Positions 30,078 to 39,869 of a DNA stretch of 64,000 nt are shown here, piece after piece (within the stretch, counting starts at the first letter, position 1; every line of letters begins with the position of its first letter). Source of the stretch: Kalmanozyma brasiliensis GHG001 (Eukaryota > Basidiomycota > Ustilaginomycetes > Ustilaginales). A model generated the notes under the pieces. That model worked only from the letters and a program-made list of their open reading frames with translations. It did no database searches and was not told the origin of the DNA. Both the position numbers and the translations under genes were made by a program. The stretch spans positions 248,001 to 312,000 of the forward strand of contig NW_015961989.1 of the NCBI RefSeq assembly GCF_000497045.1, in the 5' to 3' direction.

Positions 30078-33000
30078 CTACGATGGTCTCCGCTGTTGTC
30101 CCTTTTGCTCAGCATGGATCGAGCAGAAGTAGTGCATCACTGCACCGCTCACAGGGTTCACCGCCAGCACGCTGTTGCCCAGCCGCTTGTGGCACTTCGG
30201 ACACGTCCTCGACTCGCCCACCTTGACTCGTCGACTCTGCAGCTTGCACAGCGTCTCCTCCACTTGCCAGTTGCGGTTCGTGCGCACCTCGCGGATGATC
30301 TTGGCCTCGTGCTGTCGGCGCGTCAAGTCTCGTAGGTTGACATTGACAAAGTCGGCGATTTGCGACACAGGCACCGACGCTGGCAACAGATCCAGTGCGG
30401 ATCGCAGGTCGATACGCGCTGCGTGTCGCTCGATCAGGCCAAGGGCAGCATCCAGCTGCAGCGAAGCTTTCGAGGTCGTGTCCAGGTAGATGCGCAGCAG
30501 CGTCAAGAACACCTCTTGGTCGGCGAGCTGCTTCTGTTCGTGGTCCACCAACAGACTCTGCTGATGATTCGAGCGTTTGCCTGCTTGCTGCGACTGGCTC
30601 GTTGCGGGCGTCGGCTTTGTTGCTGCGCGGAACTGCCACACGTCACAGCAATACTCTTCGGCCCTCTTGAGATCCTGCAGCTTGCGCACATAGATGCTCA
30701 GTGCACCCTCGTGCTGACCCATCCGTCCTAGCAATAGCGCTCGCGCTTCGAGCATGTCTCGGTCGTCGTCGTCGGCAGGCAGGCGCACCAGGATCTGCTC
30801 CGGGCGGTACTGGGTCGAGGAGCGTAAGAACTTCAGCAGCTTCTGCATCAGCTGGTCTCGCTCGCTCTGACCTCCGACCTTCTTCTCGCCGTCTTGACGC
30901 TGCGCCGCTTCGCCAGACTGCAATCGCTCCCGAAGCTCTGCTGCTCTTCGCAGATACAGCTTGATCAGCTTGTCGTGCAGCTCTGGATCTGCTTCGCCTG
31001 CATGTTCGATGATGAACTCGAGGTAGACGGCGCACAACCCCTTGTCGAACCGATTGAGGTCGTCGACGATCTCGAGCCGCGGCCACGATCCCACCTTGCC
31101 CGTGTCCGCCGTGAATACCTCCATGCCGAGCTCGCTATCGACCTCCAGCAGCCAGTGCGACGACTCGAGGATGACATCAATGAACTCGGCGCCGAGGTTC
31201 TGCAGATACTGGACGGTCGGTCGCATCTTTTCCTCCACATCGTCCTCGTCTTCTGCAAATTGCTTCAGCAGACCCAGTGCCTTACTGTGCATCTCCTTGC
31301 CACCGTACAGCGCGATCAGCTCCGAGTATTTTTTGCGCTCCTTCAGCAGCTCTTCCACCTGCTCCACCTCGCACCAATTCTCGATTCGACAGAGCGGGCC
31401 GATCAGCGCCGGCTTGGTCAGCAGGAATGTCTTGAACAGCGCCGTGTCGACCGTCTGCGCCACCGCGATCAGCTCGTCCTTGTCCATCTCACCGAACGGC
31501 TTGTTGGGCAGCGAGAGCAGCCAGTTGGTATCGCGCTTGATCTGCGACATGGCCATGTGGTCCTTCGACTCGTGGTGCGGACTAGACTCCAGGATCGGCT
31601 TGAAGATGCGTCGACGGTCCGCCAGAAATTTGCCCAGCGCGTCCAGCGCCTTGCGCGAAGAAGCTTCTGCTGCAGCGCGGCTGTCTCGGCTCGCGCCCGA
31701 CCCTGTCGCCTTCATCTCGGGTGCTTCGCGCGCTGTCTTGACCGATCGAATCGACCCTGTCTCTGCTCGGGAGTCCGCTTCGTGCGCCGTCAGGTTGGTC
31801 GCACCCGTCGCAGTTCGCGTCGGCTTCGGCTTGGTCATGTTCGCGTGAGACGGACTCGAGCTCAGGCTGCTTGTTCCAGCTGGCTCGCCGACGATGCTCT
31901 GAGGTCGTCGTGCAGGCAAAAAGGCACCGAGTCGGCTTCTTGCTGTGGCTGTCGTCAATGTCGCGTGACTTGGTGTGGGGCTCCCATCGCCGGCATCCGA
32001 CGAGGGACTCTTGAGCTTGGCTGGCGTTTTCCCACCAAAGATGGGAAACCACTCCTCCTTGTTGCGACTCAGCTCTCCCGCGACATTTGGTGGATACAGC
32101 GCAATTACCTTGGCTGGATTGGTGTCGAGCTCCATGAACATCTCTACGGCTTCGTCGAATCGTTCGTCGGCGAAGAGCGATACTGCAAAGAGGCCCTGCA
32201 CGTGTGCTCTGCGCTCGTCCTTGTCCTCGAGGATGACATTGTCAACACTGTCCAGCAAGCCAAGAGCCTCTTCAAACTCGCCCTTCTCGACCAGCTCGTC
32301 GATCTGCCGACTCCAGCCTTGCATCTCGAGCTGCCAAATGGTACTTCCCTCCCTTTCCAGCGTCGTCCGGTCTGTCGGTGTCACGACGACAAAGATGGGT
32401 GGCTTGTTTCCGCTCGATGGCGTCAGGAGCCGGACTTGCGGTGGCGACGTCGAGCTGGAGGAGGGCACCCTAGACGAAGATACCGCTGGAGACGCTGGTG
32501 GGAAGCAGAGCGTCTGGACAGCGAACAGAGTGCCGACAGACCTGATCTGGAGGATCGGATTGTTCGCGTTCGGCAGAGAGCTGTTCTTGAGTGACGGCAC
32601 AGATCCGCTCGGCAGGACGCTAAAGACGTATGGCTTTGCAAAGGCCACTTCGAGCGGGCTGGCACTCCATTCGACTCCTTCGCGTCGAGTGGGTCGGCCG
32701 TCGGCGCCAAGGAAGATGCCCGAGGCGTCGCGCACAAAGAGCACCTCCCCTCCATCCACGTGGAGCACTGACATCTTGCCTTTGCTGCTCAGGCCCATGT
32801 AGCCGCCCAACCCGCCGAGACCGCCGAGCGCTGCGCCAAATCCGCCGGCTCCTGCTCCGCCCGCGATCGAGATGCTCGTGCTTGCATGTGCACCACCTGC
32901 GGATGCATGCGTATCCTCGCTACTCGCTCCATTGTTCATGGAGAGATCAAAGTCTTCGACGTGCCAAGACGAGAGACTGGACGAGGTGAGATCAACGAGC

Positions 33001-34112
33001 GGTCCTGAGGTGGAGTTGGCCGGAGGGTGGACATGCGTTTCACGACGAAGCTGGCCACTGCTGTTGTTGCTTGTACCTCCATATCCCGATGTGGGATGGG
33101 TATATGAGACGGTCGACTCGGCAGCGAGCGGGATCGAGATAGTGCCGTACTCGGTCACGTTGTAGCCCATGAAGAGCCTGGTCGGTGCGACGAACGCCAA
33201 GCTGCGCGGTGTATGATGCAGCGCCACTTCTCGCGTATCCCAGAACTCGCCATCGACCCACCGAAAAACGAGCAGCTTTCGCTTCACGCCGACAGCTAGC
33301 ACCGTCACCAGCGTCATGACGCCATCTTGACCGTCTGTGTCCGCTGAAGCTCCGCCAAAACGCGCGCCTTCCATCGCCTTTCTTCTCTCCTCTTCGCGAT
33401 ACCTAGCCACCGCATCCATGCCCCTCATGCTAGCAGCCTGCCAATCCTTGGACGGAACATCAAAGACGCTTGAACGATTTCTCGACACTGTCCCTGTTCC
33501 TGTGGCACCGCCACCTGCATCGCCGATCGCGCCTGGTCGGAATGCTCGCGAGCTGAGAGACGCAGTGGGATTGAGCTTCTTCGATGCTCTCGCGCCGAGC
33601 GGACCAGGGCCGTAGTCGGGTATTTGGGGCGCTACACGCTTCTGTATTGACGTGTCGATGCCAAACGTGGTCGCTCCTTTGGTCTGCAGCAACTGCGAGC
33701 GTAGCTCCAAGGTCGACAGATCGTGCAGCGAGACGAACCCATCGGACAGCGATACCAGCAGATTGGCTTCCTTGACGATGCCGAGCTGGTCTATCGAACG
33801 TTTCGAGAACTGTGCCACTGACTTTACTGGACTCGATGCTGGCGGTGACGACTTGAGATCTCGCGTCGATGCTCGGGAGGAGAGGATGGAGGCGGGCTTG
33901 GTGGGTGATCCATGGAGCGAGAGTGGGCGTTTGGACGGTGAGGTTGATGACGATGCCTCTGCTTGCTGTGTCGCTGGCTTTTGGTCGGTGCGGAAGACGT
34001 TCAATGCGCCTGTCGACGATCCGACGTAGAGCTTTGCACCGTGAGCGACAATGGCTTCCGGCTTGCCCTTGATGCCCGTCAGGAGCGGCGAGCTGTCGAA
34101 GGCGGTGTGCAT
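30078..34112 (-). CDS. VPS39: VPS39/Vam6-like HOPS tethering subunit
   Basis: 1344 residues. The N-terminal ~480 residues form a CNH-type beta-propeller beginning KPEAIVAHGAKLYVGSSTG, with a Gly/Ala-rich insert near residue 410. Helical clathrin-type repeats follow; EQVEELLKERKKYSELIALY (about 905-925) is a hallmark of the Vps39/TGFBRAP1 family. The C-terminal zinc-binding element has C1304-x2-C1307 (TCPKCHKRLG) and ends with GAVMHYFC, as in Vps39. HOPS tethers late endosomes and vacuoles with Rab7/Ypt7, and Vps39 contacts the Rab. The CORVET counterpart Vps3 is a distant relative; the C-terminal motif and central block favour Vps39. It lies 417 bases downstream of the dihydrouridine synthase gene on the same strand. 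Confidence in the family is high. Confidence 0.86.
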   Translation of the reverse strand: MHTAFDSSPLLTGIKGKPEAIVAHGAKLYVGSSTGALNVFRTDQKPATQQAEASSSTSPSKRPLSLHGSPTKPASILSSRASTRDLKSSPPASSPVKSVAQFSKRSIDQLGIVKEANLLVSLSDGFVSLHDLSTLELRSQLLQTKGATTFGIDTSIQKRVAPQIPDYGPGPLGARASKKLNPTASLSSRAFRPGAIGDAGGGATGTGTVSRNRSSVFDVPSKDWQAASMRGMDAVARYREEERRKAMEGARFGGASADTDGQDGVMTLVTVLAVGVKRKLLVFRWVDGEFWDTREVALHHTPRSLAFVAPTRLFMGYNVTEYGTISIPLAAESTVSYTHPTSGYGGTSNNSSGQLRRETHVHPPANSTSGPLVDLTSSSLSSWHVEDFDLSMNNGASSEDTHASAGGAHASTSISIAGGAGAGGFGAALGGLGGLGGYMGLSSKGKMSVLHVDGGEVLFVRDASGIFLGADGRPTRREGVEWSASPLEVAFAKPYVFSVLPSGSVPSLKNSSLPNANNPILQIRSVGTLFAVQTLCFPPASPAVSSSRVPSSSSTSPPQVRLLTPSSGNKPPIFVVVTPTDRTTLEREGSTIWQLEMQGWSRQIDELVEKGEFEEALGLLDSVDNVILEDKDERRAHVQGLFAVSLFADERFDEAVEMFMELDTNPAKVIALYPPNVAGELSRNKEEWFPIFGGKTPAKLKSPSSDAGDGSPTPSHATLTTATARSRLGAFLPARRPQSIVGEPAGTSSLSSSPSHANMTKPKPTRTATGATNLTAHEADSRAETGSIRSVKTAREAPEMKATGSGASRDSRAAAEASSRKALDALGKFLADRRRIFKPILESSPHHESKDHMAMSQIKRDTNWLLSLPNKPFGEMDKDELIAVAQTVDTALFKTFLLTKPALIGPLCRIENWCEVEQVEELLKERKKYSELIALYGGKEMHSKALGLLKQFAEDEDDVEEKMRPTVQYLQNLGAEFIDVILESSHWLLEVDSELGMEVFTADTGKVGSWPRLEIVDDLNRFDKGLCAVYLEFIIEHAGEADPELHDKLIKLYLRRAAELRERLQSGEAAQRQDGEKKVGGQSERDQLMQKLLKFLRSSTQYRPEQILVRLPADDDDRDMLEARALLLGRMGQHEGALSIYVRKLQDLKRAEEYCCDVWQFRAATKPTPATSQSQQAGKRSNHQQSLLVDHEQKQLADQEVFLTLLRIYLDTTSKASLQLDAALGLIERHAARIDLRSALDLLPASVPVSQIADFVNVNLRDLTRRQHEAKIIREVRTNRNWQVEETLCKLQSRRVKVGESRTCPKCHKRLGNSVLAVNPVSGAVMHYFCSIHAEQKGQQRRPS

Positions 34113-34529
34113 CTTGTCACGGCTCTCGCGCGCGGCGCAATGGTCGAATGTACGGCTCGCTGCGGAGCTCTCTGCTTCTCACACCCGAGCCCAGGTATCT
34201 GATGTCGAGCCGATATGTGAAGGTGAGTATGGTGTGAGAAGGGCAAAGGCTGCTGGTGTCCAGCCAGGGTCCGGTCGAGGCTGTCACGCTCATGCTCATA
34301 TTTTAGGTGAAGCGCGAAAGTGGAGTAAAAATCGCGGCACAGGGCGGGTCTGTGCGTGACCCCTTCATCCTCGCTCTCGCTCTCAGCTCTTGGTGGTTCG
34401 CCTCAGAACATGATTCTGCGATTCTTAAGATTGCGACGGAGCGTAAACGACGATATGGAACAAAGGAGGAACAGATGCATGCAAAGGCGAGACAGTACGA
34501 AAGACAAAGGAGACGACTCTTACGGCCAT
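34113..34529. other. Intergenic region between VPS39 and DUS2
   Basis: 417 bases that hold the VPS39 promoter and the 3' end of the dihydrouridine synthase fusion gene, both on the minus strand. No gene is seen. Confidence 0.4.
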
Positions 34530-37010
34530 CTAGGGCACAACACGGCGACTGGTCCACTTGCCCGTGGCCGCATTCTCGCCGGACACCAGCTCATAGATGG
34601 TCCTCGTATCTTCAGCCAGATTGACGAGGTCCACCTTGTACGGCTCGACGACGACGAGCGCAAAGTTCTTCTCGCTCTCCTTGAGCTGTTCCTTCTGCTT
34701 GTCGTTCTCCTCCTTACCAGGCTGGGGCAGTTCCAGGGGCCAGGGCGAGCTGGTGTCGTCCTTAGGCTTGGCCGAGTCGAGCTTTGCGGCGTTGGGATGC
34801 GGCGTTCCAGGCGTGGGTCTGCAGAAGGATGCGAGCAGACCAGCATTGAGCTTGTTGAAGATCCTGGTGCGCTCTCCGTCCCAGTCGAAAGCCTCGTCGG
34901 AGTCCATGGCGTCCGGCGCCCTGGGTGGCGACAGGCGCTCGAAGGGGAACAGCGATCGAAGCGGGTGGTCCTTCGTAGGCAGCACGTGGACCGTGCCGGA
35001 GATTCGGAACTGCATCTGGGTGCTCTCGATCCACCAAGCGATCTCGCACTCGCCGCCGCGACTACCATCTTCGCCGTGCGAGCGGAGGCTGCTCTGCGAG
35101 GTCAGCTGCTGCACCTTGGGCGTGCGCACGTCGGTCGTCGTCATCAGGCACGGGCTAGACCCGAAAGCCGGGTTCTGAGACGCAACGCCTCCCTCGGCAT
35201 CACCATCCCGCTTCTCGTTGACGAAGCCGCGGTGGACGACGTAGCGTACGTGCGGCTTGGCTGCATCGTGCACCGAGCTGGGCGGCTCGACAGTCGAGAA
35301 TGCGTAGTAGAGGATCGACTTTTCGTCCTTGATGTTCTCGCCGATGCTCTTGGCGAGGATCTCCTTCCAGTCGGGCTGCGGCGAGTTGGACGTAGCCTTC
35401 TTCTGGTCTGGACCCGAGGCGTGGCCGTCTCCTGCCTGCTGTCCACCCGACGATGGACCGGAAGAACCGCTCGAATTGCCGATCACAGCTCCGAGACGCT
35501 GCCCATCAAAGCCGGATCCGCTATGACTGGTCGCATGCTGCTTAATCCTCGCATCCAGCGCCTCGCGCAGATCCTTCAGAACCTCCTTCTCAACATCCTG
35601 CGCCCTGACCTCCTCGGCATCGATCCCGAACGCCGCCGCGAGCTGCTCCTGCGTCTTTGCTTGTGCAATCCCCATCCGCAGCGCGCTCAGCTGCTTCTTG
35701 CTTACATGCTTCGCATTGCCCGCCTCGGCGGGCTTGAGCGCGAGCTGCGACATGCAGTACTTGGTGTTCCCAATAGGATTGTTGAGTGCGATCGAGTAGC
35801 GCACCCACTTAGGTGCGATGATCTCGGGGAGGCTGAGATTGCCTTCTGGGCGGAAGCATGAGGGGTTGGCCTCGGCACCGCGAGCGATCATGGTGGAGGT
35901 GACGCCAGTAAGCTCCTTGATGCGCGGGGCGGTGGTGGCGTCCCACACGTCGCCGTTGCACACCACGGGGACGGTGCGGCCCATCTCGGCAGCGACGGTG
36001 TTGACGTGGTCGACGATCTCGCGCAGGCGGTGGAGCAGCGCCGGTTCGCGTGGGCGCATGTCCTTGGTGCGACAATGGACGGTCAGACACTCGATAGCGC
36101 CAGTGCGCACGATCTTGTCCACCAGCTCGATGGTCTTCTCCTGCGTAGGCAGGAGACGGATCTTGCACGTCACAGCGACGTGAGCGGGCGCAGCGCGACG
36201 CATCGCCTTGAGCGTGTTGCACAGCAAGATGGGGGTGGAGAGCATGTTAGCTCCCATGCCCGCGTGGGTGGAGAAGGGTTTGGGACAGCCGCAGTTGAGG
36301 TCGACAGCAGCGACGTCGTCGGCCTGTGTGATGGTCTTGATGGCCTGGTAGGCAAGCTCCGGATCGGCCGATCCGAGCTGGTACACGAGATAGGGTCGCT
36401 CCATGGGATGGCACGAGAAGATCTGTTTGTGGTCCTTCAGAAACTCGACGACGCCCGTGGCGGGGTTGACTTTTCGTTCAGACCCGATGATGGCTCGGTC
36501 GACAATCTCGGGACCCCACACCAAGTCGGCGCCGTATTCGAGGGAAAGTAGACGAGTCGGAAGCGTGCCGATTCGCACCATGGGAGCGAGGAAGATGCCG
36601 TTGCGGTACTCGAGCGTCGAGGTGCAGGCGGGGATGGGTTCGAGGTCGTCTACGCGCTCGCTCTCCTTGGTTTCGGGGAGTGGGGCGACGTCTTGGTACG
36701 AAGTCGAGTCTGCAGCGACCGCTTCAACCTCGATGGGAGTCGACGCCTCCATCTTGGGCCGTTTCGCAGGAGGAAGCATGGTGGTAGGCGGAGGCTGACG
36801 GATCTCGGCGACGGAAGGCATGCTGTCGAAGGCGGCGAGGGTTGCGAAGGTGATGCGGCTTGACAAAGCAAAGGATGGACTTCGCGCGAAGGGGTTGATC
36901 GCAGGAGTAATGCAAGAAAGTGGGAGCGAAGGACTGGCGAGACGATGCAAAGAGCTTGCGACGAGGTTGGTACGAAGGAAAGGCGATGACAGCGCCGGCA
37001 GTCGTGGCAT
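34530..37010 (-). CDS. DUS2: tRNA-dihydrouridine synthase (DUS2/Smm1) fused to Alr4036-type flavin-binding domain
   Basis: 826 residues from the ATG at 37010; an internal ATG at 36821 would give 763. Between the two starts lies a basic, Ser/Leu-rich, acid-poor segment resembling a mitochondrial presequence (MPRLPALSSPFLRTNLVASS). The Dus domain follows: IFLAPMVRIGTLPTRLLSLE, the catalytic cysteine C242 in DLNCGCPKPFS, AVTCKIRLLP and LTVHCRTKDMRPREPALL. It uses FMN and NADPH to reduce uridine in the tRNA D-loop. After a Gly/Ser-rich linker (about 490-540) a second domain starts at PDWKEILAKSIGENI. Its RYVVHRGFVN, TTTDVRTPKVQQL, GECEIAWWIESTQMQFRISG and terminal W-T-S-RRVVP fit the Alr4036/pyridoxamine-phosphate-oxidase-like FMN proteins. 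Both domains are in one frame with no stop. The fusion is unusual; the second domain's substrate is unknown. Confidence 0.88.
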   Translation of the reverse strand: MPRLPALSSPFLRTNLVASSLHRLASPSLPLSCITPAINPFARSPSFALSSRITFATLAAFDSMPSVAEIRQPPPTTMLPPAKRPKMEASTPIEVEAVAADSTSYQDVAPLPETKESERVDDLEPIPACTSTLEYRNGIFLAPMVRIGTLPTRLLSLEYGADLVWGPEIVDRAIIGSERKVNPATGVVEFLKDHKQIFSCHPMERPYLVYQLGSADPELAYQAIKTITQADDVAAVDLNCGCPKPFSTHAGMGANMLSTPILLCNTLKAMRRAAPAHVAVTCKIRLLPTQEKTIELVDKIVRTGAIECLTVHCRTKDMRPREPALLHRLREIVDHVNTVAAEMGRTVPVVCNGDVWDATTAPRIKELTGVTSTMIARGAEANPSCFRPEGNLSLPEIIAPKWVRYSIALNNPIGNTKYCMSQLALKPAEAGNAKHVSKKQLSALRMGIAQAKTQEQLAAAFGIDAEEVRAQDVEKEVLKDLREALDARIKQHATSHSGSGFDGQRLGAVIGNSSGSSGPSSGGQQAGDGHASGPDQKKATSNSPQPDWKEILAKSIGENIKDEKSILYYAFSTVEPPSSVHDAAKPHVRYVVHRGFVNEKRDGDAEGGVASQNPAFGSSPCLMTTTDVRTPKVQQLTSQSSLRSHGEDGSRGGECEIAWWIESTQMQFRISGTVHVLPTKDHPLRSLFPFERLSPPRAPDAMDSDEAFDWDGERTRIFNKLNAGLLASFCRPTPGTPHPNAAKLDSAKPKDDTSSPWPLELPQPGKEENDKQKEQLKESEKNFALVVVEPYKVDLVNLAEDTRTIYELVSGENAATGKWTSRRVVP

Positions 37011-37816
37011 GAACTTTGTAAGGCGGGACAGGTGGTGGTCGCGAGCGAAGGCAGGGCGTCGACAGGCAGTACGATGTGAACCCCACACCGGCTACCGGAA
37101 GGGATGGCTCGAGCGTCTCTGTGCTGGTCGGATCAATGAATCAGCCTGGACGGTACGCAATGTCAGACGTAGGAGAGATATGTCGATCGGAAAAGTGCGA
37201 AGATGTGGAAAGGTCGCCGGCGTCTTCCTGCTCTTACTGCGCTGTGCTGAGGCTTAGTTTTCCGCCGAAATCTCGAATTCCCCTACGCAAGTGTGGAGGA
37301 TTAACGCTGCAGGCGCAGTCTTTGCTAAGAGTCGATCGTGCTGTCAAGCAGCCTCTTCCCTTTCCGTGTACCTTGTCCAATGGCAGGTGAACTGGCGGTC
37401 AGGCCGCAGAGACCGGTTATTATCGTCAGTGACCGGCTTGCATGCCCAAGACTCGGTGTTGCTCACGAACAAAGCACTCGAAGTACCGGCGGGATGACGG
37501 TTGAAGGCGACAGCAGTTCAGGTTTCTTGGCCGCCAGCAACATTATTTTGGTGCAAAGAAAGGCAAAAACTCAAGACTAAAAAGAGGATCCGAAAAGCAC
37601 CAAAAAGGTCTCTCGTGCGAAAACTGCCGGACCGGCTCCACTGCGCACCGGCGCAGCTTTGGCACTGCTGTCAAGAAGCTTTTGAGCTCGAAAGGGTCCA
37701 ACGACCATGTCACTCGCTTGAACCCCACATTCTCATCATCTTCCCCTCCCTCCGCTTGGACTTGATCTAGCTGCTCCGTCTCTTCTCATCGCACCCATAG
37801 ACATAACATCGCGAGC
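37011..37816. promoter_or_regulatory. Divergent intergenic region DUS2 / histidine phosphatase
   Basis: 806 bases between divergent starts. The last ~80 bases before the ATG at 37817 form a C/T-rich leader. No other gene or clear element is seen. Confidence 0.4.
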
Positions 37817-38617
37817 ATGCTGGATACGATCTACATCTGCCGCCATGGCTTCCGGATGTCCTGGATCGGCGCCGAGAACTTCCCTACAACGAACCGACCG
37901 CGCGATCCGATCCTCACAGCACACGGGCAATCGCAAGCGCGGCACCTCGCGTCCTATCTCTCCAGCCTTCCCGAATCGGAGCGACCGCAGCTGATCGTCT
38001 CGTCCCCCTACTATCGATGCTTGCAGACTTCTCTGCCGAGCGTTTCCGCGCTGGGGTTGGAATTGGTAGCCGAGCCGGGGTTGGCAGAGTGGTTTCCCAC
38101 CGCAGTCGCTGGTACCGGTCCACACCCCACACCTGCCCCTGCGGCATATATGAAGGAGTACATTCCCGAACTTTCACTCAGCTGGTCACCCCTCCTGCAC
38201 CCGGATCCCGCGGGGGAGACCATCTCGCAACTTCACGCACGTGCACGAACCGTGTTGGATCGGATCCAAACTCGCTGCGCAGAGCTCGGCATCTCTCGTG
38301 TGCTGTTGTGCAGTCACGCAGCAACAATCATCGCCATGGGCCGCGTGTTGCTCGACGACGACGCGGATGGTCGTCGGACGAAGTTTGTCGGCGCGGGCAC
38401 TGCGAGCTTGAGTAAATATACCAGGAGGGATGGAGGGCAGGGGTGGACGCAGGAGTTGAACGGTGATGCGAGTTTTTTGCCCGGCGGCGTGGAGAGGGAG
38501 TGGCATTTCGGGATGGTGCCTGATAACGTGGAGGAGGTCGGGATGGGGTTGGGATGGACCGACCCACAGCAACAGAGGCAGGAGGAGGCGGGGGAGGGGT
38601 TGCAGACAAAGCTATAG
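37817..38617 (+). CDS. Histidine phosphatase (phosphoglycerate mutase-like), Tfc7-N-terminus type
   Basis: 266 residues of the histidine phosphatase superfamily. The catalytic motif CRHG is at residues 8-11 (phospho-acceptor His10), the typical LTAHGQSQARHLASYL follows, then the arginine block SSPYYRCLQTS, and the second catalytic histidine lies in LLCSHAATIIAMGRVL. The opening 'IYICRHGFR' and the SHAA block resemble the small fungal phosphatases related to the N-terminal half of TFIIIC subunit Tfc7 and yeast YNL108C. No DNA-binding extension is present, so this is the stand-alone enzyme form. The substrate is unknown. The protein ends in -TKL, a weak variant of the peroxisomal PTS1 signal. 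It converges with the eL13 gene. Confidence 0.82.
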   Translation: MLDTIYICRHGFRMSWIGAENFPTTNRPRDPILTAHGQSQARHLASYLSSLPESERPQLIVSSPYYRCLQTSLPSVSALGLELVAEPGLAEWFPTAVAGTGPHPTPAPAAYMKEYIPELSLSWSPLLHPDPAGETISQLHARARTVLDRIQTRCAELGISRVLLCSHAATIIAMGRVLLDDDADGRRTKFVGAGTASLSKYTRRDGGQGWTQELNGDASFLPGGVEREWHFGMVPDNVEEVGMGLGWTDPQQQRQEEAGEGLQTKL

Positions 38618-39239
38618 TAACATGCGGCAATACACACGGACACAGCCCGCACAATACAGAGGCAATGCTGAGGTGCTGGTGACAGTCGGTGCGAGAGGAC
38701 CACGGACAGAGGCGGCGAGCAGCTTTCCCAAAGGCGGTGCGACGTGCCAGCCTCAAGAGATCCAGAGAAAGTTCAAGATCCGTCAGAGCCTCTCCCTCCA
38801 TACGCATCCAGTTCCTGCGTTTGCGCATGCACAGGTTCCCTCCTCCCGTCGTCCCCTCGCCTCACGTCTGTCCGATGCCCAGCTCAGTCCACTGTTACAC
38901 AAGCCAGACAATGCAAACCACTCGTGGTGCGATACGGAAGAATCATCTCTTTTGGATTTTTGGGGGTTGAGTGTGATGTGTGAACCTACACCTGGAAGAG
39001 GCGCAGAGAACGTGATGCTGAGAATACACAGATGATCGGCGAGACGATCATCATAGAGGAATGGCAGACCGTAACGCCCGTGAAACAACCGGACCGACCA
39101 TCATCTAACCCAAGAGAAAGAAAGTTGGACGACAGCCGGGTGGGGTGCATCACTGAGCAAGATGCGGTCTGTGAATGCAACGAATGCAGAATGAAGAAAA
39201 GATTGCAAGAAACGAGAGAAACCAAACGAAGAAGCACAT
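38618..39239. other. Intergenic region between convergent genes
   Basis: 622 bases between the stop codons of the histidine phosphatase and eL13. This is long for a convergent pair here; I see 3' UTR-like sequence and no gene. Confidence 0.4.
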
Positions 39240-39869
39240 TTACTTCTTGGCGTTGGCGGCCTCCTCCTCCTTCTTTGCGATGCGGGCCTTGACCTTGCCG
39301 GCGGCGCGGTGAGTGCCGCGGGCCTTGCGGAGGGTCTCGAAAGCGCTGAAGTTCTTCTCCTCGCTGGTGATGGCACGGGGCTTCTCGGCCTCGACCGCGG
39401 CGGGAAGGGGCACAACCGACGAGACGGTGCGAACAGCCTCGATGGTGCTGACATCGACCTTCTTGTCCTTGTTCTTCTTGGTGATCTTGGGGATGACCAC
39501 GAGACGGCCCTGGTACGCCTTGATGCGCTCGACGTTGAGCTTGAGGCTCTCCTCAGACTTGTTGCGGCGACGGTGGTCGACGGGGATGCCGACCGAACGG
39601 GCGTACTTCTTGCCCAAACCGGCAGCCTTGACCTCCTCGATGGTGAAACCACGGCCGGATCGGACCTTGGTGTTGTATCGGAGGGTGGGGCATCGGACAG
39701 CGGGGCGCAGGGGCTGGACGGGTCGCAGACCAAGCTTGGCAGCCTTGGCCTCACGAGCAGTGCGTCTCCTCTTCTTGGCACCGGGCTGGTCGAACCAGAC
39801 CTTGACCCGGCGCTGCCAGTCCTTGCGGAAGTGGTTGTTGTGAAGGATGTTGTTGTGCTTCACGGCCAT
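39240..39869 (-). CDS. RPL13: 60S ribosomal protein eL13
   Basis: 209 residues, matching the ~211 of animal eL13. The ATG at 39869 begins MAVKHNNILHNNHFRKDWQR, the conserved eL13 start; longer upstream frame extensions are leader sequence. Further family blocks are VKVWFDQPGAKKRRR, LRPVQPLRPAVRCPTLRYN, GRGFTIEEVKAAGL and ARSVGIPVDHRRRNKSEES. eL13 is a structural protein of the large cytosolic subunit. The codon use is strongly biased to C/G-ending codons, as expected for a highly expressed gene. The coding region has no intron, unlike many basidiomycete ribosomal protein genes, although an intron in the 5' leader is possible. Confidence 0.96.
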   Translation of the reverse strand: MAVKHNNILHNNHFRKDWQRRVKVWFDQPGAKKRRRTAREAKAAKLGLRPVQPLRPAVRCPTLRYNTKVRSGRGFTIEEVKAAGLGKKYARSVGIPVDHRRRNKSEESLKLNVERIKAYQGRLVVIPKITKKNKDKKVDVSTIEAVRTVSSVVPLPAAVEAEKPRAITSEEKNFSAFETLRKARGTHRAAGKVKARIAKKEEEAANAKK

